This document shows positions 8,236 through 16,903 of a DNA stretch of 64,000 nucleotides, one piece after another. Made by a program: the position numbers and the translations under genes. Position 1 is the first letter of the stretch, and every line of letters starts with the position of its first letter. A model generated the notes under the pieces. The model searched no databases, was not told the origin of the DNA, and saw only the letters and a list, made by a program, of their open reading frames with translations. The DNA lies in assembly GCA_023423045.1 (NCBI GenBank), contig JAFAGA010000011.1, positions 1 to 64,000 on the forward strand, written 5' to 3'. Source of the DNA: Bacillota bacterium (lineage in GTDB: Bacteria > Bacillota > Clostridia > Lachnospirales > Lachnospiraceae).

Positions 8236-9177
8236 ATGAAGAGTATAATTTTTTTAAAGCCTGTATTTAAGACCATGATATGGGGCGGCACAAAGCTGGC
8301 AACCGAATTTGGCTATGAGATCCCCGGCGATAGCACAGGAGAATGCTGGGCAATCAGTGCGCACAAGAATGGCGATTGTGAGATAAAGAACGGCGAATTT
8401 GAAGGTAAATCCCTGAGCTGGCTATGGAGTAACCATAGGGAGCTCTTTGGCAATGCTCAGGGTGAGGTATATCCCCTTTTGATCAAAATTATCGATGCAA
8501 AGACGGATCTGAGCATCCAGGTGCATCCGGATGATGATTATGCCCGGGAGCATGAGAATGGGGCTCTGGGTAAGACAGAGTGCTGGTACGTTCTTGATTG
8601 TGATGAGGATGGGGAGATCGTTATCGGACATAATGCCGGGGATAAGGAAGAACTTGCCCGAATGATAGGGGAGAAGAAATGGAAGGATTTGATTCGGGTA
8701 AGGCCGGTTAAAAAGGGTGATTTCTTCCAGATTGAGCCGGGAACGGTTCATGCGATTAAAAAGGGGACCATGATTTTAGAGACCCAGCAAAACAGTGATA
8801 TTACCTACCGTTTATATGATTATGACCGGCTGGACCAGGGAAAGCCGCGTGAGCTTCATATTGATAAAAGTATTGATGTGATCCGCTGTCCCCACAGGGA
8901 TGTGCAGGCGGAAGGTAAGGTCGTACGGACAGCCTCAGGAGAAGACCGGGAGCTGATCACCTGTTCTTATTACAGTGTCAGGCAAATCGGGATCCATGGA
9001 GAGATGGAGCTGAACCAGGATAAGGCATTTTTGAATGTCAGCGTAATCAGCGGTTCAGGAGAGATTGACGGCACCCCGATCTCCAAGGGAGACCACTTTA
9101 TTCTGCCCTTTGGTTACGGAATGTTCTGTGTCAAAGGTGATCTGGAGTTAATTGTATCACATATTAACGCTGAATAA
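8236..9177 (+). CDS. manA: Mannose-6-phosphate isomerase, class I
   Basis: A 313-residue cytoplasmic zinc enzyme interconverting mannose 6-phosphate and fructose 6-phosphate. Length and motifs fit the short Firmicute type: 'IQVHPDD' with Gln95 and His97, Glu115 in 'GKTECWYV', and His172 in 'EPGTVHAI' are the expected metal ligands. The start is preceded by AAGGAGAGAG. In this operon it would feed mannose released as mannose 1-phosphate (after a phosphomutase not seen here) into glycolysis. It is first in the operon with the epimerase and the GH130 phosphorylase. Confidence 0.95.
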   Translation: MKSIIFLKPVFKTMIWGGTKLATEFGYEIPGDSTGECWAISAHKNGDCEIKNGEFEGKSLSWLWSNHRELFGNAQGEVYPLLIKIIDAKTDLSIQVHPDDDYAREHENGALGKTECWYVLDCDEDGEIVIGHNAGDKEELARMIGEKKWKDLIRVRPVKKGDFFQIEPGTVHAIKKGTMILETQQNSDITYRLYDYDRLDQGKPRELHIDKSIDVIRCPHRDVQAEGKVVRTASGEDRELITCSYYSVRQIGIHGEMELNQDKAFLNVSVISGSGEIDGTPISKGDHFILPFGYGMFCVKGDLELIVSHINAE

Positions 9178-9191
9178 AATAAGCATGAAAA

Positions 9192-9215
9192 GGATGCCGA
9201 AGATAGCTGGCATCC
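9192..9215 (+). other. Intercistronic hairpin between manA and the epimerase gene
   Basis: A 7-bp stem GGATGCC/GGCATCC with a 10-base loop and no T tract. It is more likely an mRNA processing or stability element than a terminator. Confidence 0.5.
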
Positions 9216-9261
9216 CCAAGGATCAGACGCTGCATCCTTGAGGAGAAAGAGGGTAGAACAG

Positions 9262-10434
9262 ATGAGGGTAGATGAAATCAGAGAGCATTTGGTCAGGGAC
9301 ATCATACCGTTTTGGAAGAGCTTGAGGGATGATGAATATGGCGGATATTATGGGGAGATGGATTACAATCTTAACCTGTACCACAGGGCGGACAAGGGTT
9401 GTATTTTGAACAGCAGAATTCTTTGGTTTTTTTCCAATGCCTATCTGACATTGGGGGATAAGGAATGCCTTGCCTGCGCGGGACATGCCTGGGAATTCTT
9501 AAAAGAGTATTTTTATGATCAGGAAAGCGGCGGTGTATTCTGGTCCGTAACCTATGACGGTAAGCCGTCGGATGATACCAAGCATACCTATAACCAGGCC
9601 TTTGCGATTTATGGACTGGCTTCCTATTATGGTGCGTCAGGAGAGAAGGAGGCCCTGTCCCTGGCCTACTCTCTGGTGGATAAGATGGAAGGTGGGTGCA
9701 GGGATGAAGATGGATATCTGGAAGCCTTTGATCGGTATTTCAAGCCTGCCTCCAATGAGAAGCTGTCGGAAAATGGCGTGATGGCGGGAAGAACCATGAA
9801 TACCCTTCTCCATGTATTGGAGGCATATACGGAATTGTACCGGGTTGATAAGAAGGAGTTCATCGCAGACATGATTAAGCGTATGCTGGAGCTGTTTGCG
9901 GAGAAAGTTTATAATCCTAAGAAGAGACGGCTGGAGGTTTTCTTTGATTTGGATATGAATTCCCTCATCGATCTTAATTCCTATGGGCATGATATTGAGG
10001 CCTCCTGGCTGTTGGACCGCAGTGTGGAGATTCTGGGGGATCCGGCTTATGCCTCGATTATTACGCCGATTACTGGGCAGCTGGCAGACCATATCCACTC
10101 TGTTGCGATGGATGAGGCATCCTTGTACAATGAATGCGAAGAGGGCAGGGTGGATACCCGCAAGGTGTGGTGGGTTCAGGCAGAGGCGGTGGTTGGCTTC
10201 CTGAACGGTTATGAGAAGAGTCCGGACAGAACGGATTATCTGGTAAGTGCCGGGAAGGTATGGGACTTTATCCGAAGGAAGGTCATCGATCCCAGGCAAG
10301 GCTCGGAATGGTTCAATGAGCTGTACCGGGATGGGGCACCCATTCAGACCAAGGAGATGGTAGGCCCCTGGAAATGCCCCTACCATAACGGAAGAATGTG
10401 CTTCGAGGTGATAAACCGGGGAATTGTATTTTAG
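9262..10434 (+). CDS. Cellobiose 2-epimerase (AGE family)
   Basis: A 390-residue (alpha/alpha)6-barrel enzyme that epimerises the reducing-end glucose of beta-1,4-disaccharides; on mannobiose it gives 4-O-beta-mannosyl-glucose. 'HTYNQAFAIYGL', 'LHVLEAYTELYR', His243 in 'SYGHDIEASWL' and His375 in 'CPYHNGRM' match the family, and the two histidines fall almost exactly where the catalytic pair lies in the Ruminococcus albus enzyme. ATG 9262 is chosen over TTG 9238 because AGAGGG sits 8 bases upstream and the N-terminus then aligns with the family. It sits between manA and the mannosylglucose phosphorylase, the known mannobiose pathway order. Confidence 0.93.
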   Translation: MRVDEIREHLVRDIIPFWKSLRDDEYGGYYGEMDYNLNLYHRADKGCILNSRILWFFSNAYLTLGDKECLACAGHAWEFLKEYFYDQESGGVFWSVTYDGKPSDDTKHTYNQAFAIYGLASYYGASGEKEALSLAYSLVDKMEGGCRDEDGYLEAFDRYFKPASNEKLSENGVMAGRTMNTLLHVLEAYTELYRVDKKEFIADMIKRMLELFAEKVYNPKKRRLEVFFDLDMNSLIDLNSYGHDIEASWLLDRSVEILGDPAYASIITPITGQLADHIHSVAMDEASLYNECEEGRVDTRKVWWVQAEAVVGFLNGYEKSPDRTDYLVSAGKVWDFIRRKVIDPRQGSEWFNELYRDGAPIQTKEMVGPWKCPYHNGRMCFEVINRGIVF

Positions 10435-10547
10435 TGCAAAGATGAGCAGTGCGGGAAAATGTTCACAGATCAGCCGAGAATATCTGTGATTGGAGCAACC
10501 ATATCATGCCCCTTGCGGACATGATGCATAAGGAAGGAGAAAGTGAG

Positions 10548-11717
10548 ATGCATCCCAATTATTATGTTGAACTTGATAAATACGAGAGGCTTATTTCAAG
10601 AAAGAACGAGAAAGCCACGAATTATACCGGTATGTATGACCGTTATGTGAATCCGGTAATGACCAATGAGCATATTCCGCTGTTTTGGAAATATGATCTG
10701 GATGAAAAGAGCAATCCCTATTTCATGGAACGGCTTGGAGTGAATGCCGTATTTAACTCAGGAGCCATTGAACTGAACGGAAAATATTATCTTATACCCA
10801 GAATTGAAGGGAACGATAGAAAATCCTTCTTTGGAGTGGCGGAGAGTGACAGCCCGGTGGAGGGTTTCCGGTTCTGGGACTATCCGGTTGAACTTCCGGA
10901 CACCTGCAAGCAGGAAACCAATGTATACGACATGCGCCTGACCAAACATGAGGATGGCTATATCTATGGTGTATTCTGCTCGGAAAGCAAGGACAGCTCG
11001 AATTCAGATCTGTCAGCTGCGGTTGCGGAAGCAGGAATTGTAAGAACAAAGGATTTAAAAACCTGGGAGAGGCTGAATAATCTGAAGACCTTACAATCTC
11101 CCCAGCAAAGGAATGTAGTTCTTCATCCCGAATTTGTGGGAGGCAAGTATATGTTCTATACCCGTCCCATGGACGGATTTATTGAAACCGGCTCCGGGGG
11201 AGGGATTGGCGCAGGCTTCTGCGAAGATATCACCAATGCGGTGATTGACGAGGAGATCATTACAAGCACAAGAAAATACCATACCATAACCGAAGCAAAA
11301 AACGGTGCCGGCGCGGTTCCGATCAAAACGGACCGGGGATGGATCCATATCGCCCACGGTGTGCGCAATACGGCGGCAGGGCTTCGCTATGTAATCTATG
11401 TATTTGCCACTGATTTGGAGAACCCGGCCAAGGTTATTGCGGAGCCTTCCGGTTTCTATATCGCTCCCATGGGGGAGGAGAGAATTGGCGATGTATCCAA
11501 TGTGGTGTTCACCAATGGTGCAATTGCGAGAGATAACGGTGAAGTGTATATTTACTATGCTTCCTCGGATACCAGGCTTCATGTAGCCTCCACCACCATC
11601 GAACGGCTTGTGGATTATACCTTCCATACCCCTTCGGATCCTCTTCGTTCCGTGGATTGTGTACAGCAAAGATGTGATTTGATTCGCAGGAATTTGGATA
11701 TCCTGCAGGGAAGATAA
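10548..11717 (+). CDS. 4-O-beta-D-mannosyl-D-glucose phosphorylase (GH130_1)
   Basis: A 389-residue five-bladed beta-propeller phosphorylase. It splits mannosyl-glucose with phosphate into mannose 1-phosphate and glucose. 'ETNVYDMRLT' carries the presumed catalytic Asp128, and the length equals that of characterised mannosylglucose phosphorylases (about 390). An upstream in-frame ATG at 10449 exists, but AGGAAGGAGA (10531-10540) points to ATG 10548. Together with the epimerase it completes conversion of beta-1,4-mannobiose to hexose and hexose 1-phosphate. No signal peptide, so intracellular. Ends at a long terminator hairpin. Confidence 0.92.
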   Translation: MHPNYYVELDKYERLISRKNEKATNYTGMYDRYVNPVMTNEHIPLFWKYDLDEKSNPYFMERLGVNAVFNSGAIELNGKYYLIPRIEGNDRKSFFGVAESDSPVEGFRFWDYPVELPDTCKQETNVYDMRLTKHEDGYIYGVFCSESKDSSNSDLSAAVAEAGIVRTKDLKTWERLNNLKTLQSPQQRNVVLHPEFVGGKYMFYTRPMDGFIETGSGGGIGAGFCEDITNAVIDEEIITSTRKYHTITEAKNGAGAVPIKTDRGWIHIAHGVRNTAAGLRYVIYVFATDLENPAKVIAEPSGFYIAPMGEERIGDVSNVVFTNGAIARDNGEVYIYYASSDTRLHVASTTIERLVDYTFHTPSDPLRSVDCVQQRCDLIRRNLDILQGR

Positions 11718-11734
11718 TCACGGCGGTAACTGCA

Positions 11735-11792
11735 AAGAATCCCTGTTGCTCCGGTTTTCGCCTTCTGCGGTGCCGGAGCAACAGGGATTCTT
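11735..11792 (+). terminator. Terminator hairpin of the manA operon
   Basis: A perfect stem of about 20 bp (11735-11754 with 11773-11792) with an 18-base loop. It lacks a strong T tract but ends the operon just before the second LacI gene. Confidence 0.75.
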
Positions 11793-11856
11793 AGAGCAAT
11801 GGCGGAGCGGTTTTGTGCATCTGTTTTCATTCTTACATAAAAATGTAAATTAATGC

Positions 11857-11921
11857 TTGAATCTAAGGATTCAATGTAGTAAACTTATGCAAGTAATAAA
11901 TGCAAAATAACTGCATTTTGC
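11857..11921 (+). promoter_or_regulatory. Promoter and palindromes upstream of the second LacI gene
   Basis: TTGAAT (11857-11862) and TAAACT (11880-11885) are 17 bp apart; the -35 box is part of a perfect inverted repeat TTGAATC-TAAG-GATTCAA (11857-11874). Downstream, GCAAAAT-AACTGC-ATTTTGC (11902-11921) is a second palindrome; its ATGCAAAAT word recurs in the operator-like site at 14000-14020, suggesting autoregulation and control of the GH130_2 gene. Confidence 0.6.
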
Positions 11922-11945
11922 TTCTGCTCAAAGGAGAAAGTCGAA

Positions 11946-12977
11946 ATGAAGAAGGTTACAATTCAGGATGTGGCAAAGGCATTGAATTTGTCCAGAAATA
12001 CGGTGGCAAAGGCGCTGAATAACAGTAATACGGTATCCTATGAAACGAGATACGTGGTGATTGAAAAGGCATATGAGATGGGGTATTCCAAGCTGTCTCC
12101 GGTGGTGATGAATGAATTCAAGCTGAGGAATAAAGTGGAGGAATCAAAAACCATTGTCGTACTAACCAGACGGGAGATTTCAGTGTTCTGGAACAGTATT
12201 ATCATGGGAATCTCTGACGAGCTTAATAAATATGGCTGCAAGCTGCAATTTAATTTTATCAGTGAGCAGGATGAGAAGAAGCTGGTGCTTCCCCTGGATT
12301 TAATGGCTGAGGTGCATGGGATTATAATACTCAGTGTGTTTTCCGCGGATTATATCTGGCAGATTGTGAAGCAGAATATTCCGGTGGTATTTTTGGATGC
12401 GCCCTGTGATGTGAACGAAATCTCCGACTATGGGGACATTATGATATGTGAGGGCTTTCACAGCGTCAGGAAGCTTACCACAGATCTGATTTCCCGGGGT
12501 CTAAGACGGATTGGCTTTATCGGTGATATCACCTACTGCAGAACGGTAAATGATCGATATCAGGGATATCTGAGTGCCCTGCATAGTGCCGGCATCAGTC
12601 CGGACTCTTCCATTATAGCGGCTTATCACGCTCCCGGAAGATTCTATAAAACGGCTGAGGTGGACAAAGCACTGAGCGATTTTCCTTTTATGCCGCAGGC
12701 GATTGTATGCGCCAATGACGATATTGCCCTGGATGTGATTCGCTGCCTTAAGGCAAGGGGCTTGTCGGTACCGGAGGATGTTGCGGTTACCGGCTATGAT
12801 AATGTGGAGGGAATGACGCCGGCAGAGCCTGTTTTGACAACAGTGCGTGTCGGCAACCAGAGGCTGGGGAGAAGGCTGGTACAGCAGCTGATGTGGAGAA
12901 TTCAAAATCCCACCTTTCCCAAGGAGGTTATCAGTATCGGGGTTGAGATTATCCTTCGCCAATCCTCGAATAAATAA
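11946..12977 (+). CDS. LacI-family transcriptional regulator (mannoside cluster, second copy)
   Basis: A 343-residue LacI repressor with HTH 'TIQDVAKALNLSRNTVAKALNN' and an effector-binding core with 'GLRRIGFIGD' and 'VAVTGYDNVEG'. AAAGGAGAAAG precedes the ATG. It lies between the two GH130 genes but in its own transcription unit. The shared ATGCAAAAT words in the palindromes before this gene and before the GH130_2 gene make that phosphorylase its likely target. Effector unknown, presumably a mannooligosaccharide. Confidence 0.9.
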   Translation: MKKVTIQDVAKALNLSRNTVAKALNNSNTVSYETRYVVIEKAYEMGYSKLSPVVMNEFKLRNKVEESKTIVVLTRREISVFWNSIIMGISDELNKYGCKLQFNFISEQDEKKLVLPLDLMAEVHGIIILSVFSADYIWQIVKQNIPVVFLDAPCDVNEISDYGDIMICEGFHSVRKLTTDLISRGLRRIGFIGDITYCRTVNDRYQGYLSALHSAGISPDSSIIAAYHAPGRFYKTAEVDKALSDFPFMPQAIVCANDDIALDVIRCLKARGLSVPEDVAVTGYDNVEGMTPAEPVLTTVRVGNQRLGRRLVQQLMWRIQNPTFPKEVISIGVEIILRQSSNK

Positions 12978-13018
12978 ATTTATTTTATGTAATATATGAT
13001 TATAACACCGTATAAAAA

Positions 13019-13057
13019 GGCTCCCCGGAACGGTTTTAGCAGACCGAACGGGGAGCC
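13019..13057 (-). terminator. Terminator for the minus-strand exported protein, possibly bidirectional
   Basis: A 9-bp GC-rich stem (GGCTCCCCG with CGGGGAGCC) with a further internal CGG/CCG pairing. Read on the minus strand it is followed by CCTTTTTATA, a good tail; on the plus strand the tail is weaker. Confidence 0.75.
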
Positions 13058-13081
13058 CCTTTATGACTGGCTTTCAGTAAT

Positions 13082-13786
13082 CTATTTTGCGCCGGAGAAT
13101 TTTTTGAATTCTTTCAGATTGGATAAATATTTTTTTCTGTTTGCCGAAGTATTTTTTATCGTTGTTTTTAGCTCTGTTTTATCGGGTACCAGCTTATTGA
13201 TGGCTTTATCCAAAGCCTTCTTTGTTGTCTTTTTTGCGTCTTCACTACCGTAATATCCAATATAGTAGCCTTTTTTTACCTTGTTGGAAGCATATTCATC
13301 GTATTTTCCGTCCGTATATGAGTAAAAATCCCCCGAAGGCTCCATGATACTGAATGCATCATTTTCCTGGGTATTTTTCACTTGATAGAAGGACCATTCT
13401 TTCTTGCCTTTCCATTCATAGGTGTAGAGTATGGTCTTTGTTTTGCTTGAATAGTATAGTGTATTGGACACCCATGAGTTATACATGAATATTTCCGTAT
13501 TATTTTTTAAATCATAGGAAAATATCTGAGGGGCATCTCCGTTTATCACTAATTCGGGCATGCCGTCAAGATCCAGGTCCTTCAAAAGGAAGGTCTCGGC
13601 TGTGAAGCCGCCGTCCACGCTTTCGTATGGATTGGTTGCTAAAAGATTCGCGTAGCATTTCATTGCCTTCTTTAATTGAGCATCGGTTACGGTGTTCTTT
13701 TTTGCCGATACATTGGCTGCCGGCAGCATGAATATTACGGCCAGTGTTAATAGAATTGATATTACTCTTTTGTTTCTTTTGCTCAT
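13082..13786 (-). CDS. Exported protein of unknown function
   Basis: A 234-residue protein with a clear Sec signal peptide (positively charged start, hydrophobic core about 8-22, cleavage near 'ANVSA|KK'). The mature part carries 'LKDLDLDGMPELVI', a DxDxDG-like loop that could bind calcium and is common in exported proteins of gut Clostridia, and a Lys-rich C-terminus. It is transcribed against the mannoside genes around it and interrupts the cluster. I do not recognise a catalytic motif, and the gene has no operon partner. Confidence 0.75.
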   Translation of the reverse strand: MSKRNKRVISILLTLAVIFMLPAANVSAKKNTVTDAQLKKAMKCYANLLATNPYESVDGGFTAETFLLKDLDLDGMPELVINGDAPQIFSYDLKNNTEIFMYNSWVSNTLYYSSKTKTILYTYEWKGKKEWSFYQVKNTQENDAFSIMEPSGDFYSYTDGKYDEYASNKVKKGYYIGYYGSEDAKKTTKKALDKAINKLVPDKTELKTTIKNTSANRKKYLSNLKEFKKFSGAK

Positions 13787-13963
13787 ATTCAGTAAGCTCC
13801 TTTGTTAGTTTATATTAGTATTATCAATACTACCATGGCAGGTATGATATTACAACTTAAATAATCCTTAACCTTCCCTTAAATGGCCCATAACTCCTGG
13901 AGGAGTTAAAGATACGATACACTCAGGGAAAGAAAAATAATATCAGAGAATCTCAAAAGAATG

Positions 13964-14020
13964 TTGTAGAAAAATTAAAAACGTGCTATTATGCACACAT
14001 ATAGCATGCAAAATGCTATA
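13964..14020 (+). promoter_or_regulatory. Promoter and operator-like palindrome of the GH130_2 gene
   Basis: TTGTAG (13964-13969) and TATTAT (13987-13992) are 17 bp apart. Eight bases later lies TATAGCAT-GCAAA-ATGCTATA (14000-14020), a perfect 8-bp inverted repeat over the expected start of transcription. It shares ATGCAAAAT with the palindrome upstream of the second LacI gene. Confidence 0.65.
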
Positions 14021-14103
14021 TGAAGTCAATATAAAATGCATTAAAAATGCATCGGATATGCAATGTGATATATGATGCTATCCGTTTAAAAGGAGGAGGA
14101 GCT

Positions 14104-15123
14104 ATGAGAAAAGTAAAAATGATGACAAGCAATTTACCCAACATCCCCTGGCAGGATAAGCCGGCGGACTGCGTGGGACCGGTGTGGAGATATTCGGAGA
14201 ATCCCATCATTCACCGTAATCCGCTGCCTGGAGTGGCCAGAATATTCAACAGTGCGGTAGTGCCCTATGAGGGAGAATTTATCGGAGTATTCCGCGCTGA
14301 GCAGGTGGACGGTATTCCCCATCTGTACCTGGGCCGCAGCAAGGATGGAATTCACTGGACCTATGAGCCGAACAGGATTCCCTTCGAGAACGAGAAGGGA
14401 GATCCCTTTCCCCCCGGATATGCATATGATCCCAGGCTGATCCAGGTGGAGGATACTTATTATATTATCTGGTGCACGGATTTCTATGGTGCTGCTCTGG
14501 GACTTGCAAAAACAAAGGATTTTAAAAAGTTTATCCGGCTTGAAAATCCCTTCCTCCCCTTTAACCGGAACGGTGTACTCTTCCCGAGGAAAATCGGCGG
14601 TAATTTTGTCCTGCTTTCCAGGCCAAGTGACAGTGGGCACACACCTTTCGGAGATGTGTTCCTGAGTGAGAGCCCGGATCTGGTGTTCTGGGGCAGGCAC
14701 AGACATGTGATGGCGCGGGGGCGCCAATGGTGGCAATCCCTGAAGATCGGAGGCGGTGCAGCGCCTATAGAGACAAGTGAGGGCTGGCTGATGTTCTATC
14801 ATGGTGTGACCGGGACCTGTAACGGTTATGTATACAGCATGGGGGCTTGCATCCTGGATATAGACAATCCTTCCGTGGTAAAATACCGCTGCAACAATTT
14901 TATACTGACCCCGGAGGCCTGGTATGAGGAACGGGGATTTGTGCCCAATGTGGTGTTCCCCTGTGCCGCATTGACGGATGCCGGGACAGGAAAAATAGCC
15001 ATCTACTATGGTGCGGCAGACAGCTATGTGGGGATGGCGTTCACCACGGCGGATGAGCTTGTGGAATACATCAAGGCCCAGGATTCCGCAACCGTGGATG
15101 ACAGGGGCATTGGCATTATGTAA
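14104..15123 (+). CDS. GH130_2-type beta-1,4-mannooligosaccharide phosphorylase
   Basis: A 339-residue five-bladed propeller phosphorylase of family GH130, clearly different from the GH130_1 enzyme upstream. 'AYDPRLI' with Asp109 holds the presumed general acid; 'ARIFNSAVV', 'LLSRPSD' and 'WQSLKIGGGAAPI' carry the substrate and phosphate site residues of the family. It would remove mannose from mannooligosaccharides of two or more units as mannose 1-phosphate; some relatives prefer mannosyl-N-acetylglucosamine, which cannot be excluded. The start at 14104 follows AGGAGGAGGA. No signal peptide. Confidence 0.87.
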   Translation: MRKVKMMTSNLPNIPWQDKPADCVGPVWRYSENPIIHRNPLPGVARIFNSAVVPYEGEFIGVFRAEQVDGIPHLYLGRSKDGIHWTYEPNRIPFENEKGDPFPPGYAYDPRLIQVEDTYYIIWCTDFYGAALGLAKTKDFKKFIRLENPFLPFNRNGVLFPRKIGGNFVLLSRPSDSGHTPFGDVFLSESPDLVFWGRHRHVMARGRQWWQSLKIGGGAAPIETSEGWLMFYHGVTGTCNGYVYSMGACILDIDNPSVVKYRCNNFILTPEAWYEERGFVPNVVFPCAALTDAGTGKIAIYYGAADSYVGMAFTTADELVEYIKAQDSATVDDRGIGIM

Positions 15124-15138
15124 GGAATACGGCCCTAT

Positions 15139-15708
15139 TTATTCTTTGATGATCTCATAGGGCCAGTCGATGATGCCGCCGAAATCATATACGGAGGAGT
15201 AGCCGAGATCACTGAGTGCCTGGGCTGCCAGCGCACTCCTCCGGCCGCTCCGGCAATAGATCAAAATGGTGGCATCCTTGTCCTCAAGCTGTTCTCCGGC
15301 CTTATCACCTATCTCGTAATCGGGAATAAGAAGAGCACCTCCGATATGGCCTTCATCATATTCCTCCTGTGTTCTGACATCCAGAAGGATCAGGGCGGAA
15401 GAGCCATCCATCATCTCCTTTGCCTGTTGGGCGCTGATTTTTTGAGGAGATGTTGCTGGAACAGCAGTTGGTGCAGCGGTTGGAGCCATGGTTGGGAGCT
15501 CCGTTGGAGATTCGGCTTCCGCTGTGCCTTCAGGTTTCTCTCCCTGGTGTGCGGACGGGGGCGGAGCAGTGTCCTGCGAGGTGGCGTCTTTGCTGCAGCC
15601 GGCCAAACCCAGCATCACGGCTGCGAGGAAGATAAGCAAGGAGGCCGATTGCTTTTTCTTTGAGGCAGTCTTTTTGAATGTCATTCGTTTAAAGTGCACT
15701 TCGTTCAT
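15139..15708 (-). CDS. Rhodanese-domain lipoprotein
   Basis: A 189-residue lipoprotein. Its lipobox LAGC puts the lipidated Cys at 38, a Pro/Thr/Ala-rich spacer runs from about 45 to 88, and a single rhodanese domain (about 90-189) has the active-site loop 'CRSGRRS' with Cys152. It is thus anchored outside the membrane and could transfer sulfane sulfur or act in thiol chemistry at the surface. AAAAGGAGATGG precedes the ATG. The DUF6132 gene 75 bases upstream on the same strand is a natural operon partner, as such small membrane proteins often accompany rhodaneses. Confidence 0.88.
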   Translation of the reverse strand: MNEVHFKRMTFKKTASKKKQSASLLIFLAAVMLGLAGCSKDATSQDTAPPPSAHQGEKPEGTAEAESPTELPTMAPTAAPTAVPATSPQKISAQQAKEMMDGSSALILLDVRTQEEYDEGHIGGALLIPDYEIGDKAGEQLEDKDATILIYCRSGRRSALAAQALSDLGYSSVYDFGGIIDWPYEIIKE

Positions 15709-15783
15709 GTTCCATCTCCTTTTTACTTGGAGCAGCAGGCGGTCGAGATTGTGCTGCAGTTTTACTTTATTTTCTCATACTTA

Positions 15784-15954
15784 TCAGGATACTGCAATCA
15801 TTAGCCCGAGTATGGCGCCGTATAAGGCGGTCCGATAAGGGCTTTTTGTAATGGGGCAGGTTCCGCCGGGACAGCCGACCGCTTTATAATATAGAAAGCC
15901 TGCAACGGCACCGACTGCGGCTCCTGCCAGGGATTTCGCTATGAATAACATCAT
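15784..15954 (-). CDS. DUF6132-like small membrane protein
   Basis: A 56-residue protein. It has a Gly/Ala-zipper helix (about 9-22), the conserved segment 'GCPGGTCPITKSPY' (27-40), and a second short hydrophobic helix. Two Cys in GCxGGxCP and the downstream 'YGAILG' fit the DUF6132 family. AGGAG lies seven bases before ATG 15954. It precedes the rhodanese lipoprotein on the same strand, suggesting a joint role in sulfur or thiol handling at the membrane, which is inference. Confidence 0.82.
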   Translation of the reverse strand: MMLFIAKSLAGAAVGAVAGFLYYKAVGCPGGTCPITKSPYRTALYGAILGLMIAVS

Positions 15955-16190
15955 TTTTTTCTCCTGTAATTATTAGATACCGCCCGGGGCTGTTGCTATC
16001 CCCGGAGCTTGTTCCTGAGAAGATTATAGCAGAGGGGAAGGAGATGCTCTGTGATGTTATCACGGGAGAAGCAAATCTTTGGAGACATCTGTTCCAATGT
16101 TTTGGGCTATCCGGAAAAAACTTGCATAATCCCGGATCCATGCTGATATAGATTACTAAATATATTCAAACAGGATAGTAAGGGGAAGCT

Positions 16191-16739
16191 ATGGATGAAT
16201 TTGAGATGAGAAGCAGAATCAGCGGTTATCTGAAAGAGGTCTGTCATTACAGCCAGATGCAGGTATTTGCAACCTCCTATTACCAGAAGAATTATTTTCA
16301 GATGCAGATAGATGATGCTGCCGAAGGACTGGTCAGCCTTTACATGGATCTGCAGGAATTGCCAAGGACGAGGCGCAGGCCCCTGAATGACCGGCTGCCT
16401 GAGGAATATGAGCAGAGTATTAATTACGAGCAGTTTTTTACGGAGCCGGAAGCAGTACCGGAGGATGGTGAACCAAGCGACGAGGAGGATTTAGGGCTGC
16501 AGGAGCCAAGGATATTCACCCCGGAGGAGCTGGCATATTATGATGGGAAGGATGGAAGGCCGGCGTATGTGGCTGTGAACGGTATCGTATACGATGTAAG
16601 CTCCGTGGCGCTCTGGGCGGGAGGGAATCATTTTGGACAGAGTGCGGGAAGGGATTTAAGCAATGCTTTCATGAACTGCCACCAGGGGATTATGGACCGG
16701 CTTAACAGGTTGCCGAAGGTAGGAATATTGGATAAATAA
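16191..16739 (+). CDS. Cytochrome b5-like heme/steroid-binding domain protein
   Basis: A 182-residue cytoplasmic protein. The N-terminal half (about 1-105) is acidic and unrecognised; the C-terminal 75 residues form a cytochrome b5-like domain: 'FTPEELAYYDGKDGRPAYVAVNGIVYDVS', 'GGNHFGQSAGRDLS' and 'LPKVGILD'. The classical HPGG heme-ligand motif is replaced by GGNH, as in many clostridial members, so heme binding is uncertain. GGGGAAG precedes the ATG. It stands alone and converges on the next minus-strand pair. Confidence 0.8.
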   Translation: MDEFEMRSRISGYLKEVCHYSQMQVFATSYYQKNYFQMQIDDAAEGLVSLYMDLQELPRTRRRPLNDRLPEEYEQSINYEQFFTEPEAVPEDGEPSDEEDLGLQEPRIFTPEELAYYDGKDGRPAYVAVNGIVYDVSSVALWAGGNHFGQSAGRDLSNAFMNCHQGIMDRLNRLPKVGILDK

Positions 16740-16764
16740 AGAATCCGCATCTTGCCCGGAGGGC

Positions 16765-16811
16765 TTTTTATGTCATAGGCAAGTTCGAAGAACTTTTCTA
16801 TGACATAAAAA
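16765..16811 (+). terminator. Terminator of the cytochrome b5-like gene
   Basis: A 14-bp AT-rich stem (16765-16778 with 16798-16811) encloses a second stem AAGTTC/GAACTT. Confidence 0.75.
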
Positions 16812-16858
16812 ATGCTGCTTTCGCATGAAGAATATACTTCCTGCATGCAAAAGCAGCG
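16805..16858 (-). terminator. Terminator of the minus-strand Cys/Gly-rich gene
   Basis: A hairpin with stem GCTGCTTT/AAAGCAGC plus inner pairings (GCATG/CATGC and GAAG/CTTC). On the minus strand it is followed by ATTTTTTATG, a good T tail. Confidence 0.75.
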
Positions 16859-16903
16859 TATTGCATTTAGGGCAGAGCGTGACGAAACATCTGGCACTTC
16901 CGG

